Shown here: in pieces, positions 1 through 11,004 of the stretch
How positions within the stretch are numbered: position 1 is the stretch's first letter
Layout of the letters: every line of letters starts with the position of its first letter
Assembly: GCF_041080835.1 (NCBI RefSeq)
Contig: NZ_CP129683.1
Coordinates: 2,356,001-2,420,000 of the forward strand
Length of the DNA: 64,000 bases
Direction: 5' to 3'
Origin: Bifidobacterium sp. WK012_4_13
GTDB lineage: Bacteria > Actinomycetota > Actinomycetes > Actinomycetales > Bifidobacteriaceae
Made by a program: the position numbers and the translations under genes
The notes under the pieces: generated by a model
What the model saw: only the letters and a program-made list of their open reading frames with translations
Database searches by the model: none
What the model was told of the DNA's origin: nothing

Positions 1-249
1 GCGACGTTTGATGTCATATGCCGTGGGGCTCATGGGCCTGCCGAAGACGGCCACCTTGCCTGACTCGTAGCTGAGCAAGGCCAGGATGCAGTTGATCGCC
101 GTGGTCTTTCCCGAACCATTCGGTCCAAGCAGCCCGAAGATCTCACCTCGTCGCACGCTGAGATCGAAGTGGTCGAGGGCGAGCATGGCTCCGTAGCGCT
201 TGACGAGATTCCTGACCGAGATTGCGTCCTGCATGGTATCTGTGTCCAT
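1..249 (-). CDS. ABC transporter ATP-binding protein, 3' part beyond window
   Basis: This is the first 83 codons of an ABC ATPase that runs off the left edge. The translation begins MDTDTMQDAISVRNLVKRYG and carries a Walker A motif (GLLGPNGSGKTT) near residue 40, which identifies the nucleotide-binding subunit. Walker B and the signature motif lie outside the window. The ATG at 249 is used; a second in-frame ATG follows at residue 6. The gene is divergent from the histidine kinase/response regulator pair, with about 160 bp between them. That layout is common for drug or peptide exporters controlled by a LiaS/DesK-type sensor. The link is inferred from position, and the substrate is unknown. 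Confidence 0.85.
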   Translation of the reverse strand, partial: MDTDTMQDAISVRNLVKRYGAMLALDHFDLSVRRGEIFGLLGPNGSGKTTAINCILALLSYESGKVAVFGRPMSPTAYDIKRR

Positions 250-412
250 ACCGCAATGTTCGCACAAGGTCTTGGTGGAAAACAGTGATGCGCGTCATTG
301 CGCGGCATGACAATTGTCATGCATCCCCTCGCTCGGCGTAACCTTGGCTTAGGGCATTGCAAAGGGTGACTGTGGTGAGTGACTGTTTTGAGTGACGGTG
401 GAGGGAGCGGCC

Positions 413-1783
413 ATGATGCGTGGGGCATACAAGTTCGTGCTGTGGCTGCTATGCATATCGCTTGCGATGCTCCGCGATGGCAGCTCGCTGTCGGTGGCCT
501 TCGTGTTCGCGATATTCGTGTCGCTGTCAGCGGCTGCACTGTCCGAATGGCTTGCGCCACATCGTCTGGCTGCATGCTGCGAAGCCGCGTTGGCAGTGCT
601 GGCCTTGGCGATTCCGCAGATGATCGCGTTTCTGCCGCTGTTCTCCTTCGATGTGGCATCGGCGATGGCTACATGGTGCATGCTGCAGAGGCGCCCAGAT
701 GCGAGCCTGGACAAGGGAGCCTTCTCATTGCGGGCATCCTGGATTGAGTATGGCATGTGTGCATGCATCGGCATCGCCGTCATGGCATCGTTGGGCCTGG
801 GAACGGCGTTTGAGGTCGAACCGGCCATGCTTCGCCTGACGCTGTTCTGCCTGTGCGCATTGAACATCTTCTCTGGTTTCGCGCTGACGCTGATTCCAAG
901 GATGAGGCGGCGTGCCTTGCTGTCGCAGGACGAAGTGCGGGAGATTCGACGCCGGATGCGAAACGAGGCATATGACGCCGAGGACGAGCGTAGAAATGCT
1001 ATGCATGAGGCGACTCTTGCGGAACGAACGAGGATCGCCCGCGAGATCCATGACGGGGTCGGGCATCTGCTGACCAGAGGAATCATGCAGTCGCACACAT
1101 CGCAGGTGGTTGCCTCGATGGCTGGCGATGAGACGAACGCCCGGGGTTTCCGTGCAGTCGAAGATACATTTGCCGAGGCGATGAATGCCGTCAGGCAGAC
1201 AGTTCACGATCTGGACGACAGCGGCAACGATTTCGCCCTGCAGATCGGATCCGCTGCGAAGGTCCTGCAGTCAGTCGCGCAGGGTCCCGAGGTTACGCTG
1301 GAGAATGAGATTCAGCAGGCGCCGGCTCCCGTGACACGGTGCCTTGCGATGACGGTGCGGGAATCGTTGAACAACGTGCTTCGCCACAGCGATGCTCGTC
1401 ATGTCGAAATCGTGCTGAGAGACATGCCTGCATTGTGGCAGTTGGTGGTGCAGGACGATGGAAGCGTAAGGCAGGATGAAGCCCGAAATGGCAGTGTCGG
1501 GCCAAGGCAGGCCGTTCGCGACATCAGAGGGATGGGGCTTGCCGATATCGAGTCCCGCGCCCGGGAGCTTGGTGGCAATGCCCTATGCGGACCGAACGCG
1601 CGCGGGTGGCGGGTCTTCGTATCGCTGCCCAAGGCTCCATGGAGCAACGCGGGCGGCGTGCGACATCAGGAAGGTCATGTTCGGGACGAACGCGACCCGC
1701 ATGATGTCGAAGTGTCTGGCAATCTGCAATCGGAGCTGCATATGGGGATCGATGCAACGAGCATCATGAAAGGAACGCAATGA
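413..1783 (+). CDS. Two-component sensor histidine kinase (HisKA_3 / NarL-type)
   Basis: This 456-residue membrane sensor kinase has about five hydrophobic segments in the first 165 residues with almost no extracellular domain, so it probably senses within the membrane. A HisKA_3 dimerisation box follows (ERTRIAREIHDGVGHLL, phospho-acceptor His about residue 213). The HATPase domain has an N-box (RESLNNVLRHSDARH) and a G-box (GMGLADIESRARELGG). The ATG at 413 is chosen because GGAGGG lies about 8 bases upstream; a GTG at 392 is in frame but has a poorer site. The stop overlaps the response regulator start by 4 bases (ATGA), so the two are translationally coupled. The target is probably the divergent ABC transporter, by inference. 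Confidence 0.9.
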   Translation: MMRGAYKFVLWLLCISLAMLRDGSSLSVAFVFAIFVSLSAAALSEWLAPHRLAACCEAALAVLALAIPQMIAFLPLFSFDVASAMATWCMLQRRPDASLDKGAFSLRASWIEYGMCACIGIAVMASLGLGTAFEVEPAMLRLTLFCLCALNIFSGFALTLIPRMRRRALLSQDEVREIRRRMRNEAYDAEDERRNAMHEATLAERTRIAREIHDGVGHLLTRGIMQSHTSQVVASMAGDETNARGFRAVEDTFAEAMNAVRQTVHDLDDSGNDFALQIGSAAKVLQSVAQGPEVTLENEIQQAPAPVTRCLAMTVRESLNNVLRHSDARHVEIVLRDMPALWQLVVQDDGSVRQDEARNGSVGPRQAVRDIRGMGLADIESRARELGGNALCGPNARGWRVFVSLPKAPWSNAGGVRHQEGHVRDERDPHDVEVSGNLQSELHMGIDATSIMKGTQ

Positions 1784-2445
1784 AAGTCGCCGTCGTCGAT
1801 GATGACCCAATAGTGTGCTCATCAATTGCAACCATGATCGACCAAGTCGGGGCAGGGGAGACTCTGTGGACGGCGAATGACGGCGAGCAGGCCATCAGAC
1901 ACTATGCGAGCCAACGCCCGGATGTGCTGCTCATGGACATTCAGATGCCGACGATGGGCGGACTCGATGCGGCAAGGAGCATACTTCAATCTGACCCGAC
2001 CGCGAAGATTCTTTTCCTCACCACATTCGCGGACAGACAATACATACAGGAGGCGCTTGGCATAGGAGGCCGTGGATATCTGATCAAGCAGGATGTCGCG
2101 TCTATCATCCCCGCTGTGCGGACCGTTCTCGCCGGCGAGATAGTCCTTGGTTCCAAAGCCTTGTCCCATCTCGAACTCGGCGAGACGGAAAAGGCCTCAT
2201 CCGATGATCGACCGAATGCCGGCCGGACTGGTCTGCCCGCCGACGACCCCTTCTCGAGTCTGACGAATCGCGAACGGCGCATCAGCGCACTGATCGCAGA
2301 AGGTCTCGATAACCACGACATCGCACGGCAGCTGTATCTGAGCGAGGGCACCGTCCGCAATCGGATAAGCGAGATTCTTGCAAAGCTCGGTCTTGCCAAC
2401 CGTACTCAGATCGCGATTCTCTGGCTTCGCACTTTGCCAAGATAG
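1780..2445 (+). CDS. NarL/LuxR-family response regulator
   Basis: This 221-residue DNA-binding response regulator has a receiver domain with the acidic pocket DDD at residues 7-9, the phosphorylated Asp at 53 (LLMDIQM) and the conserved Lys in GYLIKQD. A LuxR-type helix-turn-helix fills the C-terminus (LTNRERRISALIAEGLDNHD, then LSEGTVRNRISEILAKLG). It overlaps the upstream kinase gene by 4 bases, the usual cognate arrangement. An unusually long, polar linker (about residues 130-160) joins the two domains. Targets cannot be read from sequence; the divergent ABC transporter promoter is the natural candidate. Confidence 0.93.
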   Translation: MKVAVVDDDPIVCSSIATMIDQVGAGETLWTANDGEQAIRHYASQRPDVLLMDIQMPTMGGLDAARSILQSDPTAKILFLTTFADRQYIQEALGIGGRGYLIKQDVASIIPAVRTVLAGEIVLGSKALSHLELGETEKASSDDRPNAGRTGLPADDPFSSLTNRERRISALIAEGLDNHDIARQLYLSEGTVRNRISEILAKLGLANRTQIAILWLRTLPR

Positions 2446-2533
2446 GAGCGCATTCGCAAGGCTCTGTAGAGGTTCGGCAGAGGAGTCCGAGCGATTTCGG
2501 CGAGTTCACAGGCGTGGCATAGACTTGGGTGAC

Positions 2534-4423
2534 ATGTGTGGAATCGTTGGATTTGCGGGAAATAGAACGGCCTGTGGCAAACCCCTTGAGGTATGCATGC
2601 AGGGATTGAAACGCCTTGAATATAGGGGATATGACTCGGCGGGTGTCGCCTTGGCTGCCCCTGGAATGGACAGGGTCGCCTGGCGCAAGAAGGCAGGGCG
2701 TCTGGATAGGCTGGTCGATGACCTGAAGGCCAAGCCAATGCCCGATGCCACGGTTGCGATCGGCCATACGCGCTGGGCCACGAATGGTGTTCCGAGCGAT
2801 GTGAACGCCCATCCCCATATGAGTCAGGACGGCAAGATCGCCGTGATACACAACGGCATCATCGAGAATGCCTCGGAGCTCAAGTTCAATCTCGAGACTG
2901 AGGGCTACACCTTTGCATCAAGCACCGATACCGAGGTGGCGGCAAAGCTGCTGGGCAAGATCGCCAACGAGATCCTGGACAGGGAAGGCGCGCCGGATCT
3001 ATTCAAGGCCATGCGCCGTGTGGCGCGCATGCTCACCGGCGCATTCACGCTCCTCGCGGTGGACAGCCGCCAGCCGGACATCGTCGTCGGCGCACGCCAT
3101 GACTCCCCTCTGGTCGTAGGCCTTGGAGATGGCGAGAACTACCTTGGGTCGGATGTCGCGGCCTTCGTCGCATATACCAAGCATGCGATGGAACTTGGCC
3201 AGGACGAGGCCGTATGCATCAGTGGAGACACCGTCGTGGTCACCGACTTCGAGGGCAACGTCGTTTCGGATCCCAAGCGGTTCACCGTGGACTGGGATGC
3301 TTCCGCTGCAGAGAAGGGTGGATGGGATTCGTATATGGATAAGGAAATCCATGAGGATCCCGCCGCGGTCTCCGAAACCCTTCTCGGCCGTTTCGATCCC
3401 AAGGGCAATCTCGATCTCGACGAGGTGCACATTGACGAGGATGTCTTCCGTCAGGTCGACAAGATCATCGTGATAGCATGTGGGACTGCCTCATATGCTG
3501 GGCTGGTCGCCAAATACGCGATCGAGCATTGGGTCAGGATTCCCGTCGAGGTCGAACTGGCGCATGAGTTCCGATATCGCGACCCGATTCTGACGCCAAG
3601 GACACTGGTGGTTGCGATTTCCCAGTCAGGCGAGACCATGGACACGCTCATGGCCCTTCGACACGCCCGTGAGCAGGGGTCACGCGTGCTCGCGATCTGC
3701 AATACGCAGGGTTCCACGATTCCACGCGAGTCCGATGCCGTGCTGTACACGCATGCCGGACCAGAGATCGCGGTCGCTTCGACAAAGGCTTTCGTCGCGC
3801 AGATCGTCGCCGCATATCTTCTGGGCCTATATCTCGCTCAGGTCAAGGGCACCATGTTCCGCGACGAGATTCGTCACATCGTCACCGATCTGAAGGCCAT
3901 GCCCGAGAAGATCCAATGGGTTCTTGACACTCAGGCGGATACGGTGAGCAAGACCGCCAGACAGATGCTCAACGCGCACTCGTTCATCTTCCTGGGCCGT
4001 CATGTCGGTTATCCGGTCGCCATGGAAGGTGCGTTGAAGCTCAAGGAAATCGCCTACACATTCAGCGAGGGCTTCGCTGCCGGGGAATTGAAGCATGGTC
4101 CCATCGCGCTGGTCGATGAGGGCGAGCCGGTCGTGTGCATCGTTCCAAGCCCCCGTGGCCGCGATGTGCTGCACAGCAAGATGATTTCCTCCATCGAAGA
4201 GGTGAAGGCCCGCGGTGCGTTCACGATTGCCATCGCCGAGGAGGGCGATGAATCGGTTGCGAACTATGCCGATGTCACCTTCTGGCGTCCTCAGTGCCCG
4301 ACCTTGCTCAGCCCACTCGTCGATGTGGTTCCGTTGCAGCTCTTTGCCATGGATATGTCGATGCTCAAGCAGAACGATGTCGACAAGCCCCGCAATCTTG
4401 CGAAGTCTGTGACTGTGGAATAG
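2534..4423 (+). CDS. glmS: Glutamine-fructose-6-phosphate aminotransferase (isomerizing)
   Basis: GlmS makes glucosamine-6-phosphate from fructose-6-phosphate and glutamine, the first step of UDP-GlcNAc and peptidoglycan precursor synthesis. The 629-residue protein has a class II glutamine amidotransferase domain starting at the nucleophile Cys2 (MCGIVGFAGN), then two SIS sugar-isomerase domains (ACGTASYAG; SQSGETMDTL; the C-terminal end DKPRNLAKSVTVE is typical). The ATG at 2534 is fixed by the requirement that Cys follow the initiator Met; the open frame extends upstream but that part overlaps the response regulator gene. No glmS ribozyme is apparent in the short 88-base leader. Confidence 0.97.
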   Translation: MCGIVGFAGNRTACGKPLEVCMQGLKRLEYRGYDSAGVALAAPGMDRVAWRKKAGRLDRLVDDLKAKPMPDATVAIGHTRWATNGVPSDVNAHPHMSQDGKIAVIHNGIIENASELKFNLETEGYTFASSTDTEVAAKLLGKIANEILDREGAPDLFKAMRRVARMLTGAFTLLAVDSRQPDIVVGARHDSPLVVGLGDGENYLGSDVAAFVAYTKHAMELGQDEAVCISGDTVVVTDFEGNVVSDPKRFTVDWDASAAEKGGWDSYMDKEIHEDPAAVSETLLGRFDPKGNLDLDEVHIDEDVFRQVDKIIVIACGTASYAGLVAKYAIEHWVRIPVEVELAHEFRYRDPILTPRTLVVAISQSGETMDTLMALRHAREQGSRVLAICNTQGSTIPRESDAVLYTHAGPEIAVASTKAFVAQIVAAYLLGLYLAQVKGTMFRDEIRHIVTDLKAMPEKIQWVLDTQADTVSKTARQMLNAHSFIFLGRHVGYPVAMEGALKLKEIAYTFSEGFAAGELKHGPIALVDEGEPVVCIVPSPRGRDVLHSKMISSIEEVKARGAFTIAIAEEGDESVANYADVTFWRPQCPTLLSPLVDVVPLQLFAMDMSMLKQNDVDKPRNLAKSVTVE

Positions 4424-4472
4424 CGAGGTCGGCAAGTCAAAGGCAGCGTTCACGCAACAGGAGTTCAAGACC

Positions 4473-5351
4473 ATGGAAACTCTCGAAAAACGGCATCGTT
4501 GGGTCACGGACGAACCCACGATACCGTTTCCATTGCGAATTCTGTATCAGAATGACGCCATCGTGGCTGTCGACAAACCCCATTTCCTCCCTACCACGCC
4601 GCGCGGCATGTGGTATCGCTCAACGGCGCTCATGCGGCTGCGCGAGATGTTCCATAACGACCAGATCACCCCAGCGCACCGACTTGATCGGGCCACCGCC
4701 GGTGTCGTGCTTTTCGTGAGCAGACCTGAACTGCGCGGCGCATATCAGATGCTGTTTCAACATCATCAGGTGCGAAAAAGCTATGAATGCATTGCTCCGG
4801 CACGCCCCGTGCAACGGCCACACTTTGGCACAGTGCAGCCGCTCGATGTGCCCTCGGTTTTTCCGCTGAAGCGCATGTCTCGCATCACCAAGCATCGCGG
4901 CATTCTGCAAGCGTTTGAATCAAGCGGCACGGCAAACAGCACCACGATTATCGAACTATCAGACAACCAGGATGCGGTGCTCGCAGCAAACGAGCATCTG
5001 CTCTCAACGCGAGGAGAAGTCGCGGCACATCAGCTGTATCGCGTCTATTCGCTCCGACCGCTGACAGGAAAGACGCACCAGCTTCGCGTCCATATGAACT
5101 CAATCGGACTGCCCATTGCAGGTGATGATCTCTATCCAAGCATTCGCATGCATGCCAATGCAGACGGTACAGCCGCACCTGACGACTTTGCACATCCCTT
5201 GCAATTGGTGGCACGAAGCCTCGAATTCATCGATCCAATCAGCAATGAATTGCGCCGCTTTGAATCCGAAATCCCCTTGGAAATCAGAGACGAAACGACG
5301 TTCAGCGCAATTCCTGCACCGAAGAGCGTTCGACAAGCTCGGCGGGAATGA
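4473..5351 (+). CDS. RluA-family pseudouridine synthase
   Basis: This 292-residue RNA pseudouridine synthase carries the family catalytic motif AHRLDRATAG, with the catalytic Asp at about residue 72. The fold-typical segments VDKPHFLPTTP and LTGKTHQLRVHM follow. There is no N-terminal S4 domain. Which uridine in rRNA or tRNA it modifies cannot be said. It lies 49 bases after glmS on the same strand. Its last 50 bases overlap the 3' end of the convergent LacI gene, so the two coding sequences share DNA on opposite strands. Confidence 0.92.
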   Translation: METLEKRHRWVTDEPTIPFPLRILYQNDAIVAVDKPHFLPTTPRGMWYRSTALMRLREMFHNDQITPAHRLDRATAGVVLFVSRPELRGAYQMLFQHHQVRKSYECIAPARPVQRPHFGTVQPLDVPSVFPLKRMSRITKHRGILQAFESSGTANSTTIIELSDNQDAVLAANEHLLSTRGEVAAHQLYRVYSLRPLTGKTHQLRVHMNSIGLPIAGDDLYPSIRMHANADGTAAPDDFAHPLQLVARSLEFIDPISNELRRFESEIPLEIRDETTFSAIPAPKSVRQARRE

Positions 5352-6318
5352 CCCGCTTTATGCCAACCTCCGGCGGTTTGCCTTCGCATGCCTGAAGCAC
5401 CATCGAAAAAGCCTGTTTTGCGATCTCGGAGAAATGAAGTCTCATCGTTGACAGTGTCAAATGGGGGACCGTTCCGCACAAGGAATCATCGACTCCGATC
5501 ACGCTGATATCCTCCGGCACTCGCTTTCCCATGCTGATGATGCCCTGAATCGCACCGTAGGCCATCTGATCGTTGGAGGCAAAGATTGCGGTGCAATGCG
5601 GGTCTTGTGCCAACCTTCGGCCCGCGGCATAGCCGCTGTCGGCATTCCAATCACCCTGAATGACTGCGGGAATCGGTCTGTCTTGCTGCACGAGAGTATC
5701 CTTCCAGCCTCGCTGACGGCTCACCGCCGCCTGGGAATGCTGCGGACCGGCGATGTGATACACGGTCTTATGGCCTTTGCTGAGCAGATAGTCAGTTGCT
5801 GTTGATGCACAGCCATATTGGTCATCATCAATGGTCGGGCAATGATCTGCCGGACCTTCGGTTATCAAGATGACTGGTAGATCCTTGGGAGGGACGAAAC
5901 CGGCAAAATCTCCGACGCGCTGCTCCAACACGAGAATTACGCCGTCGACCGGCAATTTTTTCATCTGTTCCACGGCGTGCTGCAATGGTTGCTCAATGTG
6001 GGAGTCCATGGTCAGCACGGTCGTTGCATATCCGCGTGATACGGCGCATGTGGTGATGCCTTCCAAAATGCTCATGTTGCCATAGGTGTTCATGTTGAAC
6101 ATCGCAACGCCAATGTTCATGAAACGGCCATGCTTCAAGGCCCTTCCCGCAAAATTCGGACGGTATCCAAGCTTTTGCATCGCTTGCTGCACTCGGTCTC
6201 TGGTGGCCGGCTTCACTGCCTGGCTGCCATTTGAAACTCGGGACACGGTTTGAGGCGAAACTCCTGCTTCTTTTGCAACGTCTTGCATAGATGCCCAACG
6301 GGCGCGTTTTCCTGCCAT
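5302..6318 (-). CDS. LacI-family transcriptional regulator of the galactoside locus
   Basis: This 338-residue repressor has an N-terminal LacI helix-turn-helix (MQDVAKEAGVSPQTVSRVSN), the hinge helix (FAGRALKHGR region) and a periplasmic-binding-protein-like effector domain (GVDDSLCGTVPHLT near the C-terminus). The ATG at 6318 is preferred over the upstream in-frame start at 6375 because it has an AGGA site and fits family length. It is divergent from the permease/beta-galactosidase operon. LacI-type palindromes lie in that operon's promoter and before the binding-protein gene, so local control is likely. The 3' end overlaps the convergent pseudouridine synthase gene by 50 bases. Confidence 0.93.
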   Translation of the reverse strand: MAGKRARWASMQDVAKEAGVSPQTVSRVSNGSQAVKPATRDRVQQAMQKLGYRPNFAGRALKHGRFMNIGVAMFNMNTYGNMSILEGITTCAVSRGYATTVLTMDSHIEQPLQHAVEQMKKLPVDGVILVLEQRVGDFAGFVPPKDLPVILITEGPADHCPTIDDDQYGCASTATDYLLSKGHKTVYHIAGPQHSQAAVSRQRGWKDTLVQQDRPIPAVIQGDWNADSGYAAGRRLAQDPHCTAIFASNDQMAYGAIQGIISMGKRVPEDISVIGVDDSLCGTVPHLTLSTMRLHFSEIAKQAFSMVLQACEGKPPEVGIKRVIPAELVERSSVQELR

Positions 6319-6403
6319 TGTTCCTGTATACCTCACTTTCTCTACTTTTTGAGTGGAGCCGGTTGAATATTTCATCGCATAGTGCGAAAAGCTCAGGCAA
6401 TGC

Positions 6404-6422
6404 TATAATGGTTGCGTAAACA
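6404..6422 (+). promoter_or_regulatory. Promoter -10 and LacI-type operator before the permease operon
   Basis: A perfect -10 hexamer TATAAT (6404-6409) is immediately followed by TGGTTGCGTAAACA (6409-6422). That resembles the stronger palindrome TGTTTGCGCAAACA found before the binding-protein gene, with two mismatches. Repressor bound here would cover the transcription start. No good -35 box is visible. Confidence 0.6.
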
Positions 6423-6496
6423 TTTCTTAGGATCTCCCACAAGGCTGTGTCATCGAAGACAGGCATATGGGGTTTCAAGCGAGAAGAGGGTGACCT

Positions 6497-7429
6497 ATGA
6501 CGGTACCTGGTATTCCAACAGTAAGGAAGGCAAGCTCCCTGCGAAAGATGAAAATGGGCGGAAGCAGCTGGGACTGGCGTGGCTGGAAGTTCATGCTGCC
6601 TTTCGCCTTGGTGTTCGTCTTTGTCTTCATCGTGCCGATCATCTATGCCATTTGGATTTCGTTCTACCAAACGCGCATGATCGGCGGAACCGTGTTCGTG
6701 GGCTTGGCAAATTATGTGCGGCTGATCCAGGATGCGCAATTCTGGAGCAGCGTTCGGCGTGTAGCACTATTTACGATAGTCCAGGTGCCCATCATGCTGT
6801 TTCTGTCCGCTGCAATGGCATTGGCGCTTGACAGCATGAAACTCCACGGTTCGCGATTCTTCCGCATATCGACATTCCTTCCCTATGCGGTGCCCGCCGT
6901 GGTGTCCACATTGATCTGGGGCTTCGTATACGGCGCAAAGTATGGTCTTGTCGGTTCAATCAACGACTTCTTCGGAACGAGCCTCGACGTGCTCGCCCCA
7001 TCGGTGTTGCTCGCTGCAATCGGCAACATCGTCACGTGGGAGTTCACCGGATACAACATGCTGATCTTCTATTCAAGCCTTTCGACGATTCCGCATTCGC
7101 TCTATGAAGCGGCATCCATTGACGGAGCAAGCGAGTGGCAGATCGTTCGTCGCATCAAATTGCCTGAGCTGCGAGGATCTCTTGCAATCACGGTGATCTT
7201 CAGCATCATTGGCAGCTTCCAGCTCTTCAACGAGCCAAGCATCCTGCAGAACATGGTTCCAGGAAACGCGGTCACCACGTATTACACACCGAATATGTAT
7301 GCCTACAACCTGAGTTTCTCAGGCAACCAATCCAACTATGCGGCAGCGCTGGCCATCGTCATGGCCATCATCACGATGGGCATCGCCTATGCCGTCCAGC
7401 TTCGTAGCATGAGGGAGCAGATGAAGTGA
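6497..7429 (+). CDS. Sugar ABC transporter permease (MalF type)
   Basis: This is a 310-residue integral membrane subunit of a CUT1 carbohydrate importer. There are six predicted transmembrane segments starting with MLPFALVFVFVFIVPIIYAI, and the EAA loop is seen as EAASIDGASEWQIVRRIKLP at about residues 203-222. It is first in an operon with a second permease and a GH42 beta-galactosidase. The stop overlaps the next start by 4 bases. No ATPase gene is in the locus, so a shared MsmK/MalK-type ATPase elsewhere must energise it. The substrate is probably a galactoside or galacto-oligosaccharide, judged by the neighbour. Confidence 0.93.
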   Translation: MTVPGIPTVRKASSLRKMKMGGSSWDWRGWKFMLPFALVFVFVFIVPIIYAIWISFYQTRMIGGTVFVGLANYVRLIQDAQFWSSVRRVALFTIVQVPIMLFLSAAMALALDSMKLHGSRFFRISTFLPYAVPAVVSTLIWGFVYGAKYGLVGSINDFFGTSLDVLAPSVLLAAIGNIVTWEFTGYNMLIFYSSLSTIPHSLYEAASIDGASEWQIVRRIKLPELRGSLAITVIFSIIGSFQLFNEPSILQNMVPGNAVTTYYTPNMYAYNLSFSGNQSNYAAALAIVMAIITMGIAYAVQLRSMREQMK

Positions 7430-8445
7430 GCGAAATACAGAACAAGTCAACAAGCTCTGTGCTGCAAGCAACGGAAGTCGAAGACTTGCGAGGCGTTGAG
7501 CGCCAATCGAGAATAAACGAAAAGAACCGCGCGCGCAGAACCTCACAGGATGAGCGAGCCGAACGTCGCAGAGCCAGCAAGTCAGGGTTCTCAAACCCAG
7601 CGAATCCGCGCCGTTCCATGCTGCTGACGCTCATCTGCGGTCTGTTCGTCATCTACTGCCTCTTCCCATTCCTGTATCTGCTGGTGAATTCCACCAAGAC
7701 ACAGGGCGATTTCACATCGACTTTCGGGCTCGGTTTCGGCCATGAGTTTGCGCTCTGGGACAATCTCAAAACCGTGTTCACCTATCAAGACGGCATATTC
7801 GGCAGGTGGCTCATCAATACGCTCCTTTATGTGGTCGTTGGTGCGGGCGGAGCAACGTTGCTCGCGATCATGGGCGGATATGCGTTGGCAAAGTTCAGAT
7901 TCCCTGGCAGAAAGGCCGTGTTCGTAGTCGTCATCGGTGCGATCAGCGTGCCAGGCATCGCCTTGGCCGTGCCTCAGTTCCTGCTCTTTGCAAAGCTCGG
8001 ACTCACCAACACACCATGGGCAATGATCATTCCAAGCCTTATCAGCCCCTTCGGCCTCTATTTGATGTGGATTTTCAGCGATCAGGCCGTGCCTACAGAG
8101 CTGCTCGAAGCGGCGCGCGTCGATGGCGCCGGAGAGTTCCGCACTTTTTGGCAAGTAAGTCTGCCGTTACTGGCACCTGGCATCGTCACAACTTCGCTGT
8201 TCACGATCGTCGCCACATGGAACAACTACTTCCTGCCATTGATTATGTTGAAGGATTCCAGCTGGTACCCATTGACGATAGGTCTGAATCAATGGAAGGA
8301 CCAGGCCAGCACTGCTGGAGGCCAGGCGATTCAGAACCTTGTCGTCACCGGTTCGCTCGTAACGATCATTCCTCTTGTCATCGCGTTCCTGCTGCTGCAG
8401 CGGTATTGGCAGTCGGGTCTCGCCGCTGGCGCAGTGAAAGAATAG
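7426..8445 (+). CDS. Sugar ABC transporter permease (MalG type)
   Basis: This is a 339-residue second membrane subunit of the CUT1 importer. It starts at GTG 7426, overlapping the upstream permease by 4 bases. The N-terminus is unusual: about 60 charged, polar residues precede the first membrane segment (LICGLFVIYCLFPFLYLLVN). The EAA loop is visible as LLEAARVDGAGEFRTFWQVS. It partners the MalF-type protein and the lipoprotein binding protein encoded after the beta-galactosidase. Confidence 0.93.
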   Translation: MSEIQNKSTSSVLQATEVEDLRGVERQSRINEKNRARRTSQDERAERRRASKSGFSNPANPRRSMLLTLICGLFVIYCLFPFLYLLVNSTKTQGDFTSTFGLGFGHEFALWDNLKTVFTYQDGIFGRWLINTLLYVVVGAGGATLLAIMGGYALAKFRFPGRKAVFVVVIGAISVPGIALAVPQFLLFAKLGLTNTPWAMIIPSLISPFGLYLMWIFSDQAVPTELLEAARVDGAGEFRTFWQVSLPLLAPGIVTTSLFTIVATWNNYFLPLIMLKDSSWYPLTIGLNQWKDQASTAGGQAIQNLVVTGSLVTIIPLVIAFLLLQRYWQSGLAAGAVKE

Positions 8446-8448
8446 TGA

Positions 8449-10761
<2,313 letters not shown>

Positions 10762-10803
10762 CGATTTCGCTGAGTCGAAGGCAATTCCTTCGGCTCTCCG
10801 CGC

Positions 10804-10892
10804 TGTTCGCGCAAACAGGGGAAAGAAGCTTCATCTACGAAAGAAACTCCAAATTGTTTGCGCAAACATATTGGATAATGATATCGTAAACA
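10804..10892 (+). promoter_or_regulatory. LacI-type operator cluster before the binding-protein gene
   Basis: A perfect 14-bp palindrome TGTTTGCGCAAACA lies at 10855-10868. A one-mismatch copy TGTTCGCGCAAACA is at 10804-10817, and a weaker site TGATATCGTAAACA at 10879-10892. The centres are about 51 and 24 bp apart. The binding-protein gene therefore has its own regulated promoter, probably under the LacI protein encoded at 5302-6318. Confidence 0.75.
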
Positions 10893-11004
10893 TAGTTGAT
10901 ATTCCAATGATTTTAATAAGAATTGAAGAGTTATGGGCTCACGTGGAAAAGAAGCTGAGAAGCAACCGATCTGTGGGGCAAAATATCAATAAGGAGAATG
11001 AACA

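Noticed and set aside
2446..2533. glmS ribozyme
   Set aside because: The leader is only 88 bases and lacks the conserved ribozyme core; this RNA is mainly a Firmicutes feature.
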